DNA of 64,000 nt, from the NCBI GenBank assembly GCA_945860385.1, contig CAMAQD010000003.1, positions 62,001-126,000 on the forward strand, given 5' to 3'. Both the position numbers and the translations under genes were made by a program. Position 1 is the stretch's first letter; every line of letters begins with the position of its first letter. This document shows, one piece after another, positions 60,696-64,000 of this stretch. Below the pieces are notes generated by a model that was given only the letters and a program-made list of their open reading frames with translations, had not been told where the DNA came from and made no database searches. Origin of the DNA: Flavobacterium psychrophilum (lineage in GTDB: Bacteria > Bacteroidota > Bacteroidia > Flavobacteriales > Flavobacteriaceae).

Positions 60696-61769
60696 ATGAA
60701 AAATTATAACTTCCTATTTATCATTTTATTAGGAATCACTTTAGCGAATTGCGGAGGTGCAAAAAAAGGTGAAAATACTTTATTTACTTTCGATGATTCG
60801 AAATATAAGGAACAATATCAGATACAAGAAGTATTAGAATTAGGAATTTTAAACCCTAGTGAAAAAGAAGTTGATAGCGTAATTTACTATAATAACGATA
60901 AAAAAATTGGCTCTAAAAAAGGTCTTGAAAAACTAGTTTTCAATTTAAAAGACCAAAAATTTGGAAATCAAAACCTGAAAGCGGTGGTCTATTTTGATGA
61001 CGATTATTCTGAAGCCACGATGAAAATAGAATTAGTTTCGAATGTTAAACCAAAACTATTAAAATACACGATTGTAAACACCTATCCACACGATATTGAA
61101 GCCTACACCCAAGGATTAGAATTTTACCGTGACACGCTTTATGAAGGAACAGGAAACGGTCAAGGAGCTACTGGAAAAAGAGGAATTTCAAGTTTAAGAA
61201 AAACCGATTATAAAAGTGGAAAAGTGTATAAAAAAGTGGAATTAGCGGAACAATTTTTTGGCGAAGGAATCACAATACTTAACAATAAAGTCTTTCAATT
61301 GACTTGGCAAAACAATGAGGGTTATGTTTATAATGCAGATACTTTCAAAAAAGAAAAAACATTTCAATATCCCAAACAAATGGAAGGTTGGGGATTAACA
61401 AGCGATGGCACCGTTTTGTATATGACCGATAGTTCAGAAACAATCCATATATTAGATCCCACAACTTTTAAAGAATTGAATTATATTAATGTTTATTCTT
61501 TGGATTCAAAAGTTCCAGCAGTCAATGAACTAGAGTGGATTGATGGAAAAATCTACGGAAATGTATATCAAAAAGATGCTATTGCTGTTATCAATCCTAA
61601 AACAGGAGCTGTCGAAGGAATAATAAATCTGGCCGACTTGGAAAAGAAAATTACTAAACTTCCTGATACTGATGTGCTAAACGGAATTGCCTATAACCCC
61701 AAAACTAAAACCATTTTTGTAACTGGAAAAAACTGGAATAAAATGTTCGAAATCAAAGTTTCGGAATAA
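60696..61769 (+). CDS. Glutaminyl-peptide cyclotransferase lipoprotein
   Basis: A 357-residue protein. I chose the ATG at 60696: the frame stays open upstream but runs through the SRP RNA gene on the other strand, and 60696 gives a lipoprotein signal (GITLANC, about Cys19). Residues about 125-355 are a propeller of the glutamine cyclotransferase type: YPHDIEAYTQGLEF, YEGTGNGQG, GEGITILNNKVFQLTWQ, ELEWIDGKIYGNVY. Such enzymes turn N-terminal glutamine of proteins into pyroglutamate in the periplasm, which is common in Bacteroidetes. It is followed 11 bases later by hutI. Confidence 0.85.
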   Translation: MKNYNFLFIILLGITLANCGGAKKGENTLFTFDDSKYKEQYQIQEVLELGILNPSEKEVDSVIYYNNDKKIGSKKGLEKLVFNLKDQKFGNQNLKAVVYFDDDYSEATMKIELVSNVKPKLLKYTIVNTYPHDIEAYTQGLEFYRDTLYEGTGNGQGATGKRGISSLRKTDYKSGKVYKKVELAEQFFGEGITILNNKVFQLTWQNNEGYVYNADTFKKEKTFQYPKQMEGWGLTSDGTVLYMTDSSETIHILDPTTFKELNYINVYSLDSKVPAVNELEWIDGKIYGNVYQKDAIAVINPKTGAVEGIINLADLEKKITKLPDTDVLNGIAYNPKTKTIFVTGKNWNKMFEIKVSE

Positions 61770-61780
61770 TTTCACTCTAA

Positions 61781-63022
61781 ATGAAAACGCTACTCATCAA
61801 CATCAAAGAATTGCTTCAAGTTCGGGATTCCTCGATTTTGAAGGTTTCAGGTAGTGAAATGGCGGTTCTTCCATCAATTAAAAATGCTTATTTGGTCATT
61901 GAAAATGATTTGATTGCCGATTTTGGTTCAATGGATGATTTACCTGAAGATATAAATCCTGAAAAATGTATCGATGTTGATGGAAAAATAGCGCTTCCAA
62001 GTTGGTGTGATTCTCATACACACATCGTTTATGCAGGCAATCGAGAGCGTGAATTTGTTGATAGAATCAACGGACTTTCTTATGAAGAAATTGCCAAACG
62101 TGGTGGTGGAATATTAAATTCTGCCAAAATACTCAACGAAGCTTCCGAAGATGAAATTTACAACCAATCGAAACTTCGTCTTGAAGAAGTGATGCGATTG
62201 GGAACTGGTGCGGTCGAAATAAAGTCGGGTTACGGACTTACTGTCGAGGGAGAATTGAAAATGTTAAGAGTAATTAGTCGATTAGCACAAAATTATCCTA
62301 TAACCATAAAAGCCACTTTTCTTGGTGCACACGCTTTACCATTAGAATATAAGGAAAATCGACAAAGTTATATTGATTTAATCATCAATGAAATGCTTCC
62401 TGAAATCGCAAAATATAATTTGGCTGACTTTATAGATGTATTTTGCGAAAAAGGTTATTTTACTGTTGCTGAAACTGAACAAATTATGGAAGCGGGAATT
62501 CGTTTTGGTTTAAAACCAAAAATTCACGTGAATCAATTCAACTCAATTGGCGGAATCCAAGCAGGAATTAAATACAAAGCGCTGTCTGTAGATCATCTGG
62601 AAATTATGAATCCACAGGATATTGAAGCTTTAAAGAATTATGAAACAATGCCGGTAGCCCTACCCTCTTGCTCCTTTTTCTTGAGAATTCCTTATACTCC
62701 TGCTCGTGAAATGATGGCAAAAGGATTACCATTGGCACTCGCTACCGATTTTAATCCCGGAACAACTCCGTCTGGCAATATGAATTTTGTAGTTTCTACT
62801 GCTTGCATCCAAATGAAAATGACTCCCGAAGAAGCCATAAACGCCGCAACGATAAATGGAGCTTATGCGATGGGAATTTCAGAAACCCACGGAAGCATCA
62901 CCATTGGCAAAAAAGCCAATCTTATTATCACAAAACCTATTTCTTCTTATTATCAATTGCCCTATGCTTATGGCAGCAACCTGATTGATACCGTAATTAT
63001 TGAAGGCAAAATTTTTACATAA
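61781..63022 (+). CDS. hutI: Imidazolonepropionase
   Basis: A 413-residue amidohydrolase. Metal ligands are seen in CDSHTHIVYAG and later GAHALP, the base/ligand histidines in KIHVNQF and VDHLEI, and the aspartate in ATDFNPGT. The signature FVDRINGLSYEEIAKRGGGI is specific for HutI, the third step of histidine breakdown (imidazolonepropionate to formiminoglutamate). No other hut genes lie in the window. Confidence 0.93.
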   Translation: MKTLLINIKELLQVRDSSILKVSGSEMAVLPSIKNAYLVIENDLIADFGSMDDLPEDINPEKCIDVDGKIALPSWCDSHTHIVYAGNREREFVDRINGLSYEEIAKRGGGILNSAKILNEASEDEIYNQSKLRLEEVMRLGTGAVEIKSGYGLTVEGELKMLRVISRLAQNYPITIKATFLGAHALPLEYKENRQSYIDLIINEMLPEIAKYNLADFIDVFCEKGYFTVAETEQIMEAGIRFGLKPKIHVNQFNSIGGIQAGIKYKALSVDHLEIMNPQDIEALKNYETMPVALPSCSFFLRIPYTPAREMMAKGLPLALATDFNPGTTPSGNMNFVVSTACIQMKMTPEEAINAATINGAYAMGISETHGSITIGKKANLIITKPISSYYQLPYAYGSNLIDTVIIEGKIFT

Positions 63023-63049
63023 AAAAAGAGGAACAAAAATGCTCCTCTT
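63021..63049 (-). terminator. Terminator after the coiled-coil protein gene
   Basis: aagagga and tcctctt pair across a 10-base loop; on the minus strand the stem is followed by a run of T residues. It separates convergent hutI and the coiled-coil gene. Confidence 0.6.
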
Positions 63050-63071
63050 AAAATTGTAGTCTTGAAAGTTT

Positions 63072-63953
63072 TTACTTCAAAGTAAAACTTGTTTTAGAAA
63101 CCAATTCGCTTTTGTCGAAAACATTTACGAAATACGTTCCTTTTGCAAAGTCTTTTCCTGGTAAATCTTCAGAAACTTGAACTGTTTTATTTTCGTATTT
63201 CACTTTAGAAATGAAACTGTACGTTAATGTTTTCTCATCAAAATTTACGGTTTGTTTGTCACCAAGAACATTATTCTTGCTGTCAATAACTTGAACATAA
63301 TATTCTTTATCTCCAGATTTTGCTATTTGATTTTCGGCAATTGTGAAGCTAATTTTTAGAACATCAGCTCTACCCGCTTTATCTGTGGCTACTTGTTTTC
63401 CAGAACTTCTAATTTTGTAAGCCGCAGTTTGCATATTTAATACAGACAGTTTAGACCCTTTTTCAACAGTTTTTGATAACTCTTCATTTTGTCCAACTAA
63501 AACTTCGTTGTATTTTTTAGATTCTCCTAAAACAACTACTGTACTATCACGTTGTATTGTTAAAGTAGTATTTTGTTTTTTCAAGCCATCATTTTCAGCT
63601 ATTAAAACTTTCATATTACTTTGTAATTTCGATATTTCATTTTTGTATTTAGACAAACTCCCTTTAGATTTCTCTACATCGTTAATTAAATTCACAACTT
63701 TGTCTCTTTCTTTAACCAATTCTTCAGACATTGAAGTATTTTCGGCAATTGCAGCATCATAGGTTGCTTTTAATTCTTGCAAATCCTTCATAACTGATTC
63801 TTTTTCAGTCATAGTGGTTTTTAATTCCGTTTGCACTTGAGTTGCATCGGATGAAATCTTGTAGATATAAAATAAACTTCCTATCAAAAGGACAGCTAAA
63901 ACACCAATAATAATCTTTAGACTTGAGTTCGAATTGTTTTGTTGATCTTCCAT
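63072..63953 (-). CDS. Membrane-anchored coiled-coil protein of unknown function
   Basis: A 293-residue protein with a single N-terminal transmembrane helix (about 13-31) and a long coiled coil (about 35-165, rich in E, K, L at heptad spacing). The C-terminal part (about 170-293) appears beta-rich (VLKISFTIAENQIAKSGDKE, YYVQVIDSKNN). This arrangement suggests a periplasmic part attached to the inner membrane. I cannot name a family. The start has a normal position; the upstream region lies at the window edge. Confidence 0.68.
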   Translation of the reverse strand: MEDQQNNSNSSLKIIIGVLAVLLIGSLFYIYKISSDATQVQTELKTTMTEKESVMKDLQELKATYDAAIAENTSMSEELVKERDKVVNLINDVEKSKGSLSKYKNEISKLQSNMKVLIAENDGLKKQNTTLTIQRDSTVVVLGESKKYNEVLVGQNEELSKTVEKGSKLSVLNMQTAAYKIRSSGKQVATDKAGRADVLKISFTIAENQIAKSGDKEYYVQVIDSKNNVLGDKQTVNFDEKTLTYSFISKVKYENKTVQVSEDLPGKDFAKGTYFVNVFDKSELVSKTSFTLK

Positions 63954-64000
63954 TTTGTTTACTTTTAGTGGTAGAAATTAGTAATTAATTAGACAAATTT

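Overview
The window looks like a chromosomal segment of a member of the Flavobacteriaceae, probably Flavobacterium or a close relative. The DNA is AT-rich, Shine-Dalgarno sequences are largely absent, several secreted proteins end in type IX secretion (T9SS, Por) sorting domains, and Bacteroidetes-type promoter motifs (TAnnTTTG) occur. Families such as an OmpA protein with thrombospondin-3 repeats and a propeller/Y_Y_Y/LuxR regulator fit the same group. There are no tRNA or rRNA genes, CRISPR arrays or intact insertion sequences. One structured RNA, the SRP RNA (ffs), lies at 60514-60606 on the minus strand.

Layout. (1) 1-5.8 kb: the 3' end of clpB, a DPP-IV type S9 peptidase, an OmpA-family protein and two small DoxX-like membrane proteins. 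(2) 5.8-33.6 kb, all on the minus strand: a large locus for beta-1,3(1,6)-glucan (laminarin). From upstream to downstream it holds a T9SS binding protein, a propeller/LuxR-type regulator split by an apparent frameshift, a glycosidase fused to an outer-membrane beta-barrel, a surface lipoprotein, a GH16 lipoprotein, a large cytoplasmic protein that is probably a GH149-type beta-1,3-glucan phosphorylase, a GH17 lipoprotein, a GH30 lipoprotein, a GPH sugar transporter fused to GH17, a free cytoplasmic GH17, a secreted GH16, a secreted binding protein and a 1587-residue secreted GH81. No SusC/SusD pair is present although both ends of the locus lie inside the window. (3) 34.0-39.8 kb, plus strand: an arsenic resistance island with two ArsR repressors, a CPKC thioredoxin-like protein, a rhodanese with a Cys-Cys tail, an ArsP-like permease, ArsF/ArsG-like proteins, a DUF6428-like protein, an LMW-PTP type arsenate reductase and an ACR3 pump. 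(4) 39.9-46.5 kb: a GH63-like glucosidase, a PH-domain protein, MTA/SAH nucleosidase and a GH3 beta-glucosidase. (5) 47.0-55.3 kb, plus strand: an [FeFe]-hydrogenase operon with maturases HydG, HydF and HydE followed by HndB-, HndC-, HndD- and HndA-like subunits, i.e. an NAD-linked and possibly electron-bifurcating enzyme. (6) 55.4-58.1 kb, minus strand and convergent: a four-subunit 2-oxoacid:ferredoxin oxidoreductase. (7) 58.3-64 kb: a small secreted protein, a transaldolase-like protein, an SDR, ffs, glutaminyl cyclase, imidazolonepropionase and a coiled-coil membrane protein.

How the genes may work together. Secreted GH81 and GH16 enzymes would cut laminarin outside the cell. Surface lipoproteins and the barrel fusion would bind it and pass oligosaccharides inward. 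GH30 and the GH17 lipoprotein would trim beta-1,6 branches and short chains, and the GH3 would release glucose. The GPH transporter-GH17 fusion would import oligosaccharides and couple entry to intracellular GH17 hydrolysis and phosphorolysis. Separately, the oxoacid:ferredoxin oxidoreductase and the hydrogenase form a plausible ferredoxin/NADH-to-H2 fermentation route, so this strain may live facultatively without oxygen. All functions are inferred from sequence motifs and gene order; no database search was run.
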